A stretch of 64,000 nt of DNA from Rallus limicola (GCA_022605955.1 JAKCOZ010000032.1:2418001-2482000), one strand, 5' to 3'; positions 47,369 through 60,500 are shown, numbered from the stretch's first letter. Numbers and translations are program-made. The notes: generated by a model not told the origin, from the sequence alone.

Positions 47369-47682
47369 ATCATAGAATCACAGAAAGTTTTGGGTTGGGA
47401 GGGACCTCAAAGATCATCTAGTTCCGAGCTCCCTGCTATGGGCAGGGACACCCTCCACTAGACCAGGCTGCCTAAAGCCTCATCCAATCTGGCCTTGGAC
47501 ACTGCTGGTTATCCTGGGGCTTCCACAAAATCTCCGAGCAGCCTATGCTAGGGCCTCCCCACTCTCATAGTAAAGAATTTCTTCCTAACATCTAATGCAA
47601 CCCTGCCCTCTTTCAGCTTGAAGTCATTGTCCCTTGTCCTCCCTGGTGAACAGTCCCTCTCCCACTTTCCTGTAGGACCCGG
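47369..47682 (-). mobile_element. CR1 3-prime fragment, second subfamily
   Basis: It begins ATCATAGAATCACAGAAAGT and carries the CR1 text GTTGGGAGGGACCTCAAAGA, GACCAGGCTGCC and CTTCCTAACATCTAATGC. It is parallel to the tail at 47151 but from a distinct subfamily. Confidence 0.88.
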
Positions 47683-48977
47683 GCATTTATTAAAGCTGGA
47701 TCCAGATGTAGATGGAAAATCAGCCTGCTCTCCACCTCACCAACAAAGTAATCGGACAAGTTGTCTGGTGTGCTCCCCATTTTGCCTTCCCACTGGGCAT
47801 TTCAGCAGTATGATAGCTGCATGTCAGAACTGCAGAAAATGACCTGGAAAAAAGAAGTGCATTCCTTTGCTCTAGGTGTGATACCCCTATTTAATTCCCA
47901 AAAGCAGCATCATTCTTTTCCTCCTGGAAACAGCGATGCAAAAAAAATAAATAGCCATGCTACTCCTTTGCCTTTATTACTGGTGCTAAAAGAAGTCAAT
48001 GAGCCTGAAACTGTGGAGAATTTGTTTCACTGCTGCAAGAAATAAGTTGCCAAAAAATGGAGTCACATATGTTAAATTCCTACTGTGCTCATTCAAGTTG
48101 ACTGTTATATCACACTTCACCCTCCCTCTGCCACAGAGGCAGCATTCAACAGCAACATGAGCTATCATTATGCCAACTGACTCCCCGAACTGGCAAGTCT
48201 CATTAATTTATGGCTCTTCAGAAGGAGAAAACTGGAGAGATGGCATAAATGGGGACAAGAAAATCCAACTACAGGTTGGATTTGAAAAACACAATTTGTG
48301 AGAAGGGCCAGAACACACAATGCTTGGGGCAATGCCAGCTCTCTTGTCCTGACTTTCCACTTCCCATCATGATTAAGCCAGTATTTAAGTATACATTTTC
48401 TTAATGGTAATGTTGAAGCAAATTTTAAAGCATCCATGATTTGGAAAGAGTTTGAGACCAAACAGCTTTTTTGTAAAATTATATTTGTCTGCACAATGAG
48501 TGGTGTAAAAAACTCTTGAAATATTTGCACCTCTCTGGGGTTCCTTGAATTTCACGGCTTTGCTGCAGCAATTTATTTGTTCTCAATTGTATCTTTGATC
48601 AAGTTTTAAATAAAGATCACAGATTTGCTGCTGCCAAACTTTCAGACTGCTTCTACCTGCCTTTCTCCGCTGCTGAAAGCTTGGTTTCTTGTCCAGTGAA
48701 TGTGAAGTGACTTTGTGAGGACATCAAGAAGAGTGAGTCTCAAGCTAGGCTTCACAGGGGTAGTCGACCATGCTTTCACACAACCCAGAAGCATCCTCAC
48801 ATTTCTTCTGGACCATTGATTCAGCCCTTCTAGCCACTCAAATACCTGTAGGCAAATGCAGTAACTTTATAGTTACAACTATATGCAGTGTCTTTAGTTT
48901 TCTATCAATCAGCTTGGTACATGGCTTGCTGGACTTTGCAGGTATGCTGCTAAGGTGGTGCTTTAATTAAGCCCAAG

Positions 48978-49023
48978 CTTAGCTGTTTTATAGCACTAAA
49001 CTTAGCTGTTTTATAGCACTAAA
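48978..49023. repeat. Perfect tandem duplication of a 23-base unit
   Basis: The unit begins CTTAGCTGTTTTATAGCA and ends CTAAA; copies occupy 48978-49000 and 49001-49023 without a mismatch, which suggests a recent slippage or repair event. Confidence 0.95.
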
Positions 49024-49132
49024 CTTAAACTGTGTTCCTACTGGGCTTCCAGGAATTTCACGCTTTCAGAGCCTGCAAGCTCTGCCAAATCTCTGTCGAC
49101 AGGCCATGGCTCAAACAGCATTTCTTCTAGCC

Positions 49133-49154
49133 TTTTTTTTTTTTTTTTTTTTTT
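49133..49154. repeat. T22 homopolymer
   Basis: It is an uninterrupted run of 22 T. The flanks do not show a recognisable retroposed gene. Confidence 0.95.
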
Positions 49155-52100
49155 GGAAACATCAGAGCTAATAGAGGATAGCAAGTTTCCACTGATTCCC
49201 TCTCTCTTAAATATTTGCTCAATATTCATCTTTCTGATACCCTCCCCGGATCTCGGGCTTCCGCTGCACCGTTCAAAGAGCCCCTTCACATGGTCCTGGA
49301 GCTCAAGTTAGAGGTAGACCAACTTTGCGGTGTTTGAGGTTTTGTGAATTTGGCAAGGTCTGCTTCAGGTTCACAGAGTTGCTTGCTAATTTAGGGTAGA
49401 AAAGCGTATTTCACCACCATTTCAAATCATATTGTTTTCATCCAAGGTACACAGTTTACAAAAACACAAACATATTTTTCTACCTTGGAGGAGAGCAGAA
49501 CACCTCTCAGAATGCACAGCAGCACAAATAGGCGCTCTATTTATTGACTTATGTAAATATAGTTCCCCCCACACTTTCTAAAATGCCTGTTTTTCACTTC
49601 ACCCATTCTCTAGGGTTTTTTTTCCTTGCTTTCCCCTCCTCATCTTGTTTTTCAGAACTTAAGTGAAACACAATGCGGACTGCATTTTGGTTTCAGTGAC
49701 TAGATAAGACCGACAGATTGTAGTGATGCAGTACACCCACTGTCCTGTTTCATCCCCCAAATATCCCAAGGAAATTAAATTAAGATAAGCTCATGTACAA
49801 CTCACAAAGAAAAATGGAGAAAACAAACACGCCTGCTAAGCCTTCAGGGATATATTTTTTCACCCTGAAAAGTAAGGTACCCCTGGTTCAGCCAGGGCTG
49901 TCTTGGTTAACTGTATCGGTTTTCCTTCAAGTATTTCTCCTGGTCTGAGAGCCTGCACCACAGGAGTCACTCTAAAACCTAATCGCACCACCAGCAGCAC
50001 TTGTATCCAGCATCATCAGGGCAAATGCTACATGTTTTTTTTTCATTCCTGCTCAGAGAATTATCCCTCTTTTCAGGATCTGGAAGGTTTCAGAACTGGA
50101 CCAAGGATCAAGATGTTTTTTCACTTTAGTTCAGTGGTGGAGATGGTCCCGTCTTGCACCACTGCAGGGGAGCAGGCACCCTAAGGGGGTTGGAGGGACA
50201 CATATTCACTGACCTCCGGTCTGTCCAAAGAGTTGCCACGCCTGACATATTTATTCACAACATTGGCAATCAAAGGATCTGCCACATTTTTCAGAAGTGA
50301 AGTTGCTCTGGTGGAAGTGGTGTGAGACGGGGGGATGATTCACAGCTTTATTTAGGCGCCGTTGTTTTCACAGTCAGCTCTGCAAGCAATATATCATCTC
50401 CTGACTTAGATGGGGCTACGTCCTCTCAACATGAAGCGTCTCCATTTGCTTCACTTCATGTTTTGCCTGCCAAACCCCAGCCTGTCGATGGGAGCAGAAA
50501 GTAATTAAGCCAGAGGGTCGGAGCAGCGCGTTCCTTTTCCTCTTCAAGCCAATTTGTCTTTCTGAACTGACCAGTTACATCATGCGCTGTGATCTCGGTG
50601 CTGATATGAGCTCAAGTTGCTTGCAGAAACCTGTGCCCTTTCTTCAGAAGATAATAAGTACCAGACCTCTGAGCATCTGCTGAAAAGAGGAGAAGAGCTG
50701 CTGTCTGCTCCCCTGTCCCTCGGGTGCCAGAGCGATCGCTGGAGAGCAGGCAGACCATGTGTACCCATCCACACCATGTGATGTGGAGTGGATGCAGTGG
50801 ATGCATTGAGAGATGCAGCATCAGGGCTGAAATCTCTGATAGAGAAAGGCAGTTACATCCAAGTGGGAAGTGGAAAACACATATATGCCTCAAATTTGCC
50901 ACCTGGGTCATTAATTGAAAAAAGTGCAGCTAGACTCTCTTTAATCATCTTTATTTCTGCCTCAGTGGGTATGGATATAACAAGCTTATACTGAAGTCTT
51001 ACTGACACTTTACCTAATGGCTCACATTCCCAATGATTTCAGTGCTGGCTCTGCAGATGAGCAAAGAGCTGATGCTAAAGGCAGGGGGTTGGGAAATGCA
51101 TGCCAGTCAAGATTCTGACTTTTCCTTGGAGCAGGCATCAAGTAGGAAATTACTTCTGGAACAAAAGAACAATGTGAAAATGCTGGGGGGGAACCCCAAG
51201 TTTTCCTGGATTTTCATTGCCATAAAGTGGCTAAACTAAAAAATACATTTTGAATGGAAAAAAAGGGTTCTGACCACAATATATATGCTTTTAGGTTTAA
51301 CAACATCCTACCATCCCAGCTTTTCTGAATGCCTCTGATTGAGCTGTCCTCTCTGAAAACACAAAATGTTCTTTTCCCCATGTTCAGAATGAACGCATTG
51401 GGCTAAAGCTGGTAGAGGAAAGAAAGGCAATGGAAAGATGCATTGCAGGACGGGATGATGCTGCTGCTTGCAGAAAAATGAGGAGCCTGTTACTTAATGC
51501 CTCCACACATTAACCTGCATGCTGGCATGCATCTTTTTGAGCCCTTCTGGTCTGCACACGGTAGAAGAGAGCAGGATTTGGCCCTGCAGACGTGATGGCT
51601 TTCCTAAGCCAGCCTTCAAGCACACTGATAAAATGTCAGTGGTGTCATCGTACCGTTCTTTCAAATCCCTGGGGAATGTTTATGAGTCTCTAGAAAATTT
51701 ATTTATGGTCCAAAATAATGATGCCTACAAGAAAATGGAATGTTCACTGTGGAGTTTCATAGAAGAAACAGCCATTTGAACTTTGCTTTCACTGTAGAAA
51801 TGTGCAGTGTATCTTCCACTATTACCACAAAATTTTCTAGTAGAAAGAGGTAAAAGGTTTGGTGAGACTTTCTCACTCTCTCTAAATGCATAGAATAATT
51901 TTATGCTATTTTCCACTAGTAACTTCCTTCCCCCTTACCTCTGAGCTGGAGACTGTGAGCCTCTCAATAGGCCGCTCTTTCACCATTTCCCAAAAATATT
52001 TCAGAAGATAGACAAGTTTTGGCTCTTCCAGTGACGCCTCTTCAGACACCAGCTTTTGGCTCTTTGGAGTTGATACTGTGGTAAATGTGTGCAGGAGAAG

Positions 52101-52645
52101 ATGGGACGAAGATGCCCTCCAGTTGAAGGCACACAAAATACTACCCAACTTTAATGGGAATAAAGCAAGACACTGCTTTGGCTGCTCCAGTGCAATTTGA
52201 AGCTCATTTTATAATCCAAGTCTACCTTTCCCACAATTATTGTTGCTTGAGTTAAGGTTCAATAATATACACAATACAAGTAACATAATTACAGCTTGAG
52301 ACCTCATCCTGTATCATTAGTTGGCGCTTTAGCACTTAATGCTGAGAATTATTCAAGTGAAGAATTGCTTTCTGTGACCAGTCATAAATAAGGGACCTTT
52401 ATAATCCAAACTCCAGCCCTGATTTAGACAGGCTGTTTGCTCAGGCTGCCAGGATTGGGCCTCTGAACACCTATTGTTACTGAGAGGCATTTTTTTTGGG
52501 AAGTTGATCTAGTTTAGTCAAAGACTTGCTGCTTCTAATAAGCTTTAGTAAAGCAGCAAGCACCGACACTAACCCTGTCTGAATGGGTTTCTCTGACTCT
52601 TCATGTTTGCTCCAGTCTTGGATTATTAATTGCTATGACTGTGAT

Positions 52646-52673
52646 ATGCTTTGATTTATTTAAATCAAAGCAT
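52646..52673. promoter_or_regulatory. Palindrome made of two opposed TCF/LEF-type sites
   Basis: The 13-base arm ATGCTTTGATTTA (52646-52658) and its reverse complement (52661-52673) flank a TT centre. Each arm contains CTTTGAT/ATCAAAG, and a third CTTTGAT lies at 52753-52759. It could be a distal Wnt-responsive element of DKK1, about 42 kb away; this is inference from motifs. Confidence 0.35.
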
Positions 52674-53987
52674 GCTTCTTTGGCTTCAGTTGCTCTCAGT
52701 TTAACTTTAAATAGACACTGATACAAGACATAGTGATATAAAGAACATCTGGCTTTGATAAATGACATCCGGAGATGCATGGGACTACTGAATGCAGAAA
52801 CTCCCCAAATATCTGCAGGTTACTTTGCATCATAATAAACACATTTAATTTTGCTTACAATACCACTGCAAAACAAAAGAACTCATGAAGCTTTGCACGG
52901 AACACCTGGGTGTCCTAAGAAACAACAAAGATAGATAGTCTCCAATAGAAGTTTATTAAGCAAAGACTGGGAGGATGAGTCTTACACATATGAAATCTCC
53001 AGATACTACTCTGACAAAGGACATTAAAGTACACATCATTATGGCTATGTTGAAATGGGACATCGTTGTTGAAACTTTCTCCTCAACTGACTACACTGAA
53101 ATGCAAATTCCAGACCCACAGTGTTGCATAAAATACACCAAAAAAAAAGCACTCAATTTTAGAAGTCTGGGTACAGAGGCTTAAGTCACTAAAGATTGCT
53201 GAGGTGGAATTTCTGATCTGTAGCATTACTTCCTTGTTTTGGGATCTCTGGGCTACAGGGGCTAGTCACCATGGATAAGGTAACACAAATACCTTCCTGC
53301 TATCAAAGGCAGAGGAGAGATGCAGGAAGTGGGACACTTGGCAGAGGTGCTCCCATATGGAGCTGTCTGCCAATGCTTTTTGCGTTTGGTTTTGGGATTT
53401 TTTGTGTGTGTTTTTTTTTTTTTTAAACAGGAACAACTCCTTTAATCTCCAGGACACAATCAATAACTGATAAGGAGCCCAGCAGCAGGACAGGAGAGTG
53501 CAGTAAGATAACTCTGGCAGTTCACAAAGGCAAAGGCCACAAGGAGAATTAAAACATGCCGTAGGGTTCACCGCCCATCACCTGATCCTCTCTGAAGTCA
53601 TGGAGCCTCAGTCTAATCAGTTGACCAGATCATCTCCTGGAGAGTGATTCTTGTTTTGATGAAGGCATTAGTTTCTCTGCAAATTGTTTAGTCTCTGAAC
53701 TAATTAGCCTCCTTTATTAAGTTATTAATGCTATAAGCAAGAGGAGGGATATTAAGAGCCAGGCAAGCTAGAACTAGTTGCCATGCTGAATGAAATCCAT
53801 TATCTTCTTCAGGATCAGAGTGTGGTTTGTAATTTGCAGATAAGATTAAGTCCAAAAAATACTCTTTGGCTTTTGAGAGACATACAGGAATTAAAGAGAG
53901 AATTTGTCTAACACGGGGCCTGGGGATATGGGAAAAGTGCAGTCTGCATGGTTTGGCAATACCCAAGATCAACAGCCACCCTTGGTA

Positions 53988-54075
53988 CAGAGCTGTCATC
54001 CCAAACAGGCATTCATTTACGCTTGAATAGATGACAGCCTGGTCAGAAACGTCCCTGGTTGGGATGACAGCTCTG
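53988..54075. repeat. Inverted repeat with 17-base perfect arms
   Basis: CAGAGCTGTCATCCCAA (53988-54004) pairs perfectly with 54059-54075 across a 54-base loop. A second pair inside (CAGGC 54006-54010 with GCCTG 54037-54041) and a third (ATTCA 54011-54015 with TGAAT 54024-54028) make a nested hairpin. Confidence 0.9.
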
Positions 54076-54820
54076 ATCTGTCAGAGCCACCTCTTCTCTG
54101 ATTCTGGAACAACTTGAGAAGTATAGCTGAGGGCCTGAGTTAACAATGCAATTAAAACCAAAGGGAATCAGATCATGAAAACACAGAACAAAGTATTTCT
54201 GCTCAGATGTTTTTACAATGTCTTTTTCAGCATTAGAGATACAGAAACTGACGGTGTAGAAGCACTTGGGTGCCTACTCGTGCTCTAAACAAATTCAGCA
54301 TCACTGGCTTAGTGCAAGATTTCAGCATTTAAGAAGAGACAAGGGACTGGAGTGCTTTCTTGATTCTGTCCAGCTGACAGCATGCTCTCCAGTCCCCACA
54401 TAAAATGTTTCAGGACCCAAAAATGTGTCAAAAGTGTCAGGTCACAAGAATTAAAACATATTTGGCTAAATACAGTACAAGGAGTTCCTTCTGTACTTTC
54501 AAACCACTAAAAAAAACCCACCCCATATGTTTATTCTAGAAAATAAAGAGGGAGAACACAGTCTTTATTGAAAAGTGATCAAAATCACTGCCAATGCAAG
54601 GCACTTGGGAAAGAGGTGATGAGAACAGTGTCAGGTTATGGTCTATGGTCATAGTGGATGGATTGCGATAGGATTGTCCTGAGACAAGGAGTCTTCAGGT
54701 CAGTAGGAAACACCATCTGTAAGACCTGAAGCCTAGGAATCACACAGCAGGGGTGGGTAACTGCAGTCTTTGAGAAGGGGCTGAGCTTGTGTGGGGGCAG
54801 CTCTGGACTGGGTAACTTTC

Positions 54821-55796
54821 ATAGAATCACAGAATCTCCTGAGCTGGAAGGGACCCAAAAGCACCATTGAGTCCAACTCCTGGCTGCACACAGGCCCAGC
54901 CAAGTCATAGCATGGGACTGAGGGTATCATCCAGATTCTTCTTGACCTCAGCCAAGCTCAGTGCTGAGATCACTTCCTCAGGGAGCCTGTGCCAGTGCCT
55001 GACCATCCTCTCAGTAAAGAGCCTCTTCCTAACACTCAACCTGAACGTCCCCTGTCACAGCTTCATGCCATTCCCTCAGGTTCTATACCTGGTCACCAAA
55101 GAGAGGAGGTCAGCCCTTGCCCCTTCAGTCCCCCCTCATGAGGAAGCCACAGACCTCGATGAGGTTTCCCCTCAGCCTCCTCTTCTCCAGGCTGTACAAA
55201 CCCAGGGACTTCAGCCTCTCCTCATATGACTTCCCCTCCAGACCTTTCATTACCCTCCTCTGGACAATTTCCAATATTTCTATGTCCCTCTTGCACTGTG
55301 GCACCCAAAACTGCACCCAGTACTCGAGGTGAGGCTGCACCAGCGAAGTGTAGAGCGGCACAATCCCCTCCCTGGACCAGCTGGCCACACCGCACTTGAT
55401 GCTCCCCAGGATTCGGCTGGCCCTCCTGGCTGCCTGCGCACATGGCTGGCTTGCTGTCGACCAAGACCCCCAAGTCCCTCTTAGCACGGCTGGTCTCCAG
55501 CATCTGATTCCCCCAATTTGTATGCATAGCCAGGGTCACCCGTTCCCAAGTCCAGAACCTGGCACTTGCCCTTGTTAGACCTCATGCTGTTGGTGATTGC
55601 CCAGCTGTCTGGTCTGTCCAGGTCCCTCTGCAAGGCTTCTCCACCCCAAACGGAGTCAACAGCTCCTCCCAGTTTGGTGTCATCTGCACATTTACTTAAG
55701 ACACCCTCTAGTCCTGAGTTTATCAAAATGTTAAAAAGAATTAGATCTCAAATGGAACCCTGGGGAACCCCGTTAGTGACTTTCTTGGGGACCATG
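54821..55796 (-). mobile_element. CR1 LINE, about 1 kb, including the RT catalytic region
   Basis: On the minus strand the 5-prime end shows the CR1 RT block: GTCACTAACGGGGTTCCCCA encodes a GVPQGS-type motif, followed downstream by CADDTKLGG at the catalytic F/Y-A-D-D position (aromatic residue changed to Cys). A stop codon lies between them. Further on, LQRDLDRPDSWA, KCQVLDLG and [20 protein letters not shown] are readable. It is an older, inactive subfamily distinct from the other copies, and the tail has two ATTCTGTG-type repeats. Confidence 0.92.
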
Positions 55797-56879
55797 TAGC
55801 TTTGTAAGCTTGAAACAGACAACATCTATTGACCCTGTGCAAAGAAAGGAGGATTCTCATTATCTTGTGTGTCGGGGAGAACAAAATCCTTCCCTAATGT
55901 CAGAACTCCTGAAACCTGAAGACTGAGACTAGCTTATCTCAAAACCTTTCATCTTATTCCCATTATTTCATTGTTTGGAGGTATTTATAAATGTGGGCAC
56001 AGAGTCACACCAGAAAAAGCTTAAGTGAAATCACTTCAGACTCTTCGTGCAAATGGTAAAAGAAGGTTATATCCTGTGAACTCTGGCTTATTTCCTTTGC
56101 TAGGGGATTGTTTGGGTAGGTAAAGGATTGTTCAGGGTAACCAAACTAGCTGAGTGCTGCTTACTTAAGTGCTTTGCTCAGTCAAGGACCTAATGGACTC
56201 AACAGCCCTAATGCTATTTAACCCTTTAGTATGCTAAAACTAAGGCTGTGTGAGCTGTACCAGCTGGGGATAAGGTAGCGGCAGTGAGTGATGCTGAGGC
56301 CCCAAGAAATGGACTACAGTCCAGATGATCAGCTTCTAATTGGGTTTGTGTGGCAGTGCCATGGATCATTATCTCAGCAGTAGTGACTGCATGAAAGACT
56401 CCAACAGCAGCTGTAGCCCTGGAAGTAATCTGCTATTCTGGTATGGACTCTTTAAACCTTCCTGGTGGGATGAGGGAGAGAATTGGAAGGGTAAAAGTGA
56501 GAAAACTCATGGCTTGAGAGAAAGACAGCTTAATAGGGAATGCAAAAGCCATGCACGAAAGCAAAGTGCAACAAGGAATTAATTCACCACTTGGCTTTAT
56601 TTCTTGTTAGCCTACAGAAAGATTGAATGATAACATGGACTGTGAAAGACAATGCTGAGAGCTTGGGTCCTGGGGCATGGAAGCACTGGGAGGTAAACTC
56701 AGCAGAAGCCATTTGACTATTTAACTCCAGAGGATCTGTGAACTGTCCTGGTCCTGCCCATGTAAAACCCCTACCTACTGTGGGAGAAGATAAGGACCCT
56801 GTGTTGGGAAGCAGCTGGGGGTTGCTCCCTTGGGAAAAGGCAAGCCTGTTAATTTAATTGTCTTTGCTTAAGGACCTGG
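55797..56879. other. Intergenic, possibly internal ERV remnant
   Basis: No clear gene is present. Sequence from about 56640 onward leads without a break into the LTR-like region and could be 3-prime internal retroviral sequence, but no retroviral motif is readable. The assignment is weak. Confidence 0.3.
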
Positions 56880-57543
56880 GTGCACTTGGTGGGTAATGAA
56901 GAAAGATGGGGAGATCTGGAGTGCATCTAAAGGAAATTCAACCTTGGGGAAAAATAATCCATGCTCTGAGTTGTATGTTACAGGAAGTACTACAGCAGGA
57001 ACCATCTGAGTGCAACGATTACCCAACCCAAGTCAATTTGGTGCCCAATAATCCATTGCACTCTTTATTCTGTCTTGAGCACTCAATGGGGCCCGACTCA
57101 TCAACTGTTCTCATGGATAGTTGGGGGCAGGGTACCATGGAATGGGGGAAAAAACCTGGATGCACATCACGGGGTGGGGAGAATGGTTAACAAGGATGTA
57201 TAAACCTTACTTTTGAATGTAAAGATGGTTGAAGTGTGTACCATAAGTTGTACATGGTAAGAAGGAATTCCAGGAATGAGAAATACAAAGAATGGGGAGC
57301 AAAAAGAAAGGTATGGAATAGAAAGATCATAAACACATTCATGATTAAGGAATTTGTCTTTCCAAGCACCCACTATACGTGATAAGGCCTCGACTTGCCT
57401 GCTTGAACAGCTTTTGCAGTTCTTATTAAACTGTCATGATCTCAATCCACAACTCTTCACCTTCCATTTCCCTACTCATATTCTGGGGGGAGGGGAGTAA
57501 GTGAAAAGTGTATTTGGCTGCTGGCTAGGGTGAACCAGCCACA
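56880..57543 (+). mobile_element. ERV LTR remnant, 3-prime end well defined
   Basis: The right end has the layout of avian ERVL-type R-U5: ATTAAACTG with CTCAATCCACA (about 57424-57453), a CT-rich stretch, GGGGGGAGGGGAGTAAGTGA, and a terminus reading GGCTGCTGGCTAGGG then AACCAGCCACA at 57543. A purine-rich AATGAAGAAAGATGGGGAG at about 56897-56915 could be a polypurine tract marking the LTR start. The left boundary is inferred and no TATA box is obvious. It is not the same LTR family as the three shorter solo LTRs, though the U5 ends are related. Confidence 0.55.
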
Positions 57544-60500
57544 CTGGCCAAGGATTCACAGAGCTGCATCCTGACCATGACCTGCTTGAGGCTGGCATCA
57601 GCCCATCCCCCTGGAGGTGCCCAGTTTCCCCAGGCTGGGGCTGCCCCTGGCCACGCCATCCCCACTGGCTTCATTGGTTGGAATACAGAAGGGATCTCCA
57701 AGTGAGACTGGTCAGAGAAGTGGCAAGGGCTTCAGCTACCACACATCAGCTCTCTTTGATATGTTTAGACACAGCTCTGTCTGCCTAGCTGTAAATATTT
57801 GGGGTAAGGCATCTGTGTTCACTCAGCCTGTGTAATACCCGGCAGCGTTCAGAGATGGAGCTGCTGCCCAGAGCTGTACTGTTGTTAAACAAAACTACAG
57901 CATCTGCATTTCCAAGGGGAAAACTCACTTACAGCACTGCTAGAACAAAATAGACTGAAACAGGTGGACCTTAAGAGAGACTATTTTGATTTGACATTTT
58001 ATTTGATCTTTCTCTTGATTTCCTTTTAGCATGACATCTTTCTAGGGGCTTACTATTTTTTTTCCACCCCCACTGAACTTTAGGTCTCCAGTTTATCACT
58101 CTGAGCAGGTGTTGAGCAGGTGCTGTTCAACAGATTTGCAGTCCTGACACACTACAGCTCCACCTTAGTGCAGTATATACAGCCTACATCAATGCACAGA
58201 GCTCACAGACAAGGGCATTCAGGAAAAAGGTGGGGCCTAGCACCTGCGTCTGTATTGATTAGCTTAGGGCATTGTATGTAATCAGCCAAGCAAGTGTCTG
58301 AAAGATGCTATGAAAGCTGAGAGAGTTTGACAGCTTCTGTAGCCTCTCCCTGCTCTTTTCAAGATGGTATGGAAGTCGTGTTGGAAGATGGATCTGTGTC
58401 AGGGAAGTCAGACATCCATCTGCCTTTTGTTCTTGGCAATGCTGGCCTCAACGGCTCAGAGGTGGGACGTGTGTACAGGGATTGTAGAAATTGATGGGCA
58501 TCTCTTCAGCCTGTGACACAAGCCCAAGGTGACAGAGGCACTGATGTGAAGTTCCCTTTGACTGCACATTTATTGAAAGGAGTTAAAAGAAATATTTTCA
58601 ACCATCATATGGCATCAGCCATCTGGGACAACTATTAGAACTCAGCCAGGGCTATTAGGCTGTCAGGTGGATTTGACAGCCAGTGGATCATGACTCCCTC
58701 TGACTACAGTGGTTCATGTAGCATACCAGCAGCAGCTGATAAAATACTGGCTGAGACGATGCACAGGGAACATATGAGGATGCATCTGCTCCACCACTAG
58801 TGCCGGTGTGGGCTGTGCGGGCCCACATGCCACATCCAGCAGCCTGGGAAAGGAAAGTGTGCTGTATGGGTCCCAGCATTTGAAACAGGAGTTTTCCTGG
58901 ATTGACTGCACAAAAAACACTGCTGCAGTTCTTATGCTGGGCAGGCAGACAGACACACAGCCTCGGGGGAAAACAAGGGCCAGAAAAGGCAGGGTGCAGG
59001 CAAATCAGCCCAGGCCATGAAGTTTTGCCCAGGAGAGGCAGGCAGGAGAGGAAGGCTGGCTCCTTCAGGTGAGGGAGAATGAGAGGGAGGGGCCTGTTGG
59101 ATTGAATGGTAAGGGACGGGTAAGGGCCAGCTGAATTTGCCAATTATTTTATTAAGGAGTGGAGGCCTGAGGCTGTGTCATGTGATACCTTAATCCTGGG
59201 ACCTCCTCCAAAACAGGAGAGAATAAAAGGGTGGTATCTCCCTAACCTAGGGCTCTTTGCATCAGTTGGGCTTAGGGGGTGGTTCTGGTGAGTATGTCTA
59301 TGCTTTGTACTGAGCACATAGGCTGCAAGTCAGCCCATTTCTTCCCGTGCACTTGTGTATGGGTTTGTGTTGGCAAAGCCAAGTCTTGGTTTGTTGCTTG
59401 TGTAGTAGGGCTGGAGCAAGGGCCAGCTGGTGCCTTAAATCCCTTTTTCAAGGGGAAGGTGAATTGATCTGAACCTTTAAAAAGTAAAAAATAATCAAAG
59501 CTCCAGCAATAGAGTGGGAGGTCCCTAGATGCTTGCACTGAGCTCAGTCTGGGTGGGTGCCAAACAAGGCTTGGGGGGTGCTCTGGGCCCTCAGGATGGA
59601 CTTGCTCACTTGGGTCCAGGGTGCTCAGGCAGCTGCAGACCAGATGGTCCTTGAGGTCCCTCACTCTGGCTGTAATGACTGGTATAGGGCAGCCCTGGCT
59701 CTGTGAGGTCCCTGCTATGTTGCAGAGGGGGAGTTGGGGGACACAAAATGGCTGTGCTGGTGAGGGTGGCAATCATGGTTTCCTCTTGAAAGCAACCTCC
59801 TCCAGTGGAGAGATCCTCGGGCCCAGGATGGGTCATGGATGATGGCCCTGGGAGAGCAGGCGAGTGAGATGAGGGCCAGCTAAAACAAGTTTACTGATAC
59901 AGCAGGGTTTGGGTGAACTGGGGGGCCCCATGGCACAGTGGGGAGTGGGAATATAATCAGAGAGGGCTACTCTGTGCATAGGAACTTGGCTGTGCTGTAA
60001 CTGCCCCAGGAGTGGGTGCTGGCACTGGGATGGCTGTAGATGAGTAGCTTGGAGGGAAGCCAGGGAAAAGCTGGCAGGCTCAGGGGAGCTCCTTGTTTGG
60101 GCTGTCAAGGAAGATGTGTCTGATGTTCATCATGCCCCAAGAAAGGCTGGGGCAGGTATGAGCAGCACCTCTGCAATAAACAGGGATTGCAAATCAGACT
60201 GCTTAGCGCTGGAGGAACAGGACACCTGGCAGTAAGGGAAGGGGTGAAGGCAGACCTTACAGCATGAGGAGCATGTCAGATGGGAACTGCAATACCCAAC
60301 AGGAAATTATAGCCCTAGTACAGGTGGGCTCTTGGACCTGGTGGAGAGCCAATAATCAGTGAGAAAAGTTGTTGTCAGGCTGCTGAGTGTCTGGGAGTGC
60401 TAGGCATGCTGTCTTCTAGAGTGCCCATGTGTCTGAGTGGTACAAGGAGGCCTCCTGAGCAAGCTGGAGACTGCTCAATATTTACTGTAAGCTCAGGGAA

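Larger units (their letters stand above)
47683..54820. other. Gene desert, 7 kb
   Basis: No gene is recognised. It contains a 23-base tandem duplication (48978-49023), a T22 run (49133-49154), a 28-base palindrome with two TCF/LEF motifs (52646-52673), another T run (about 53408-53425) and a strong inverted repeat (53988-54075). Confidence 0.55.

Noticed and set aside
59272..59772. A 166-codon minus-strand open frame
   Set aside because: No domain, no plausible start context, and composition like the surrounding intergenic sequence.
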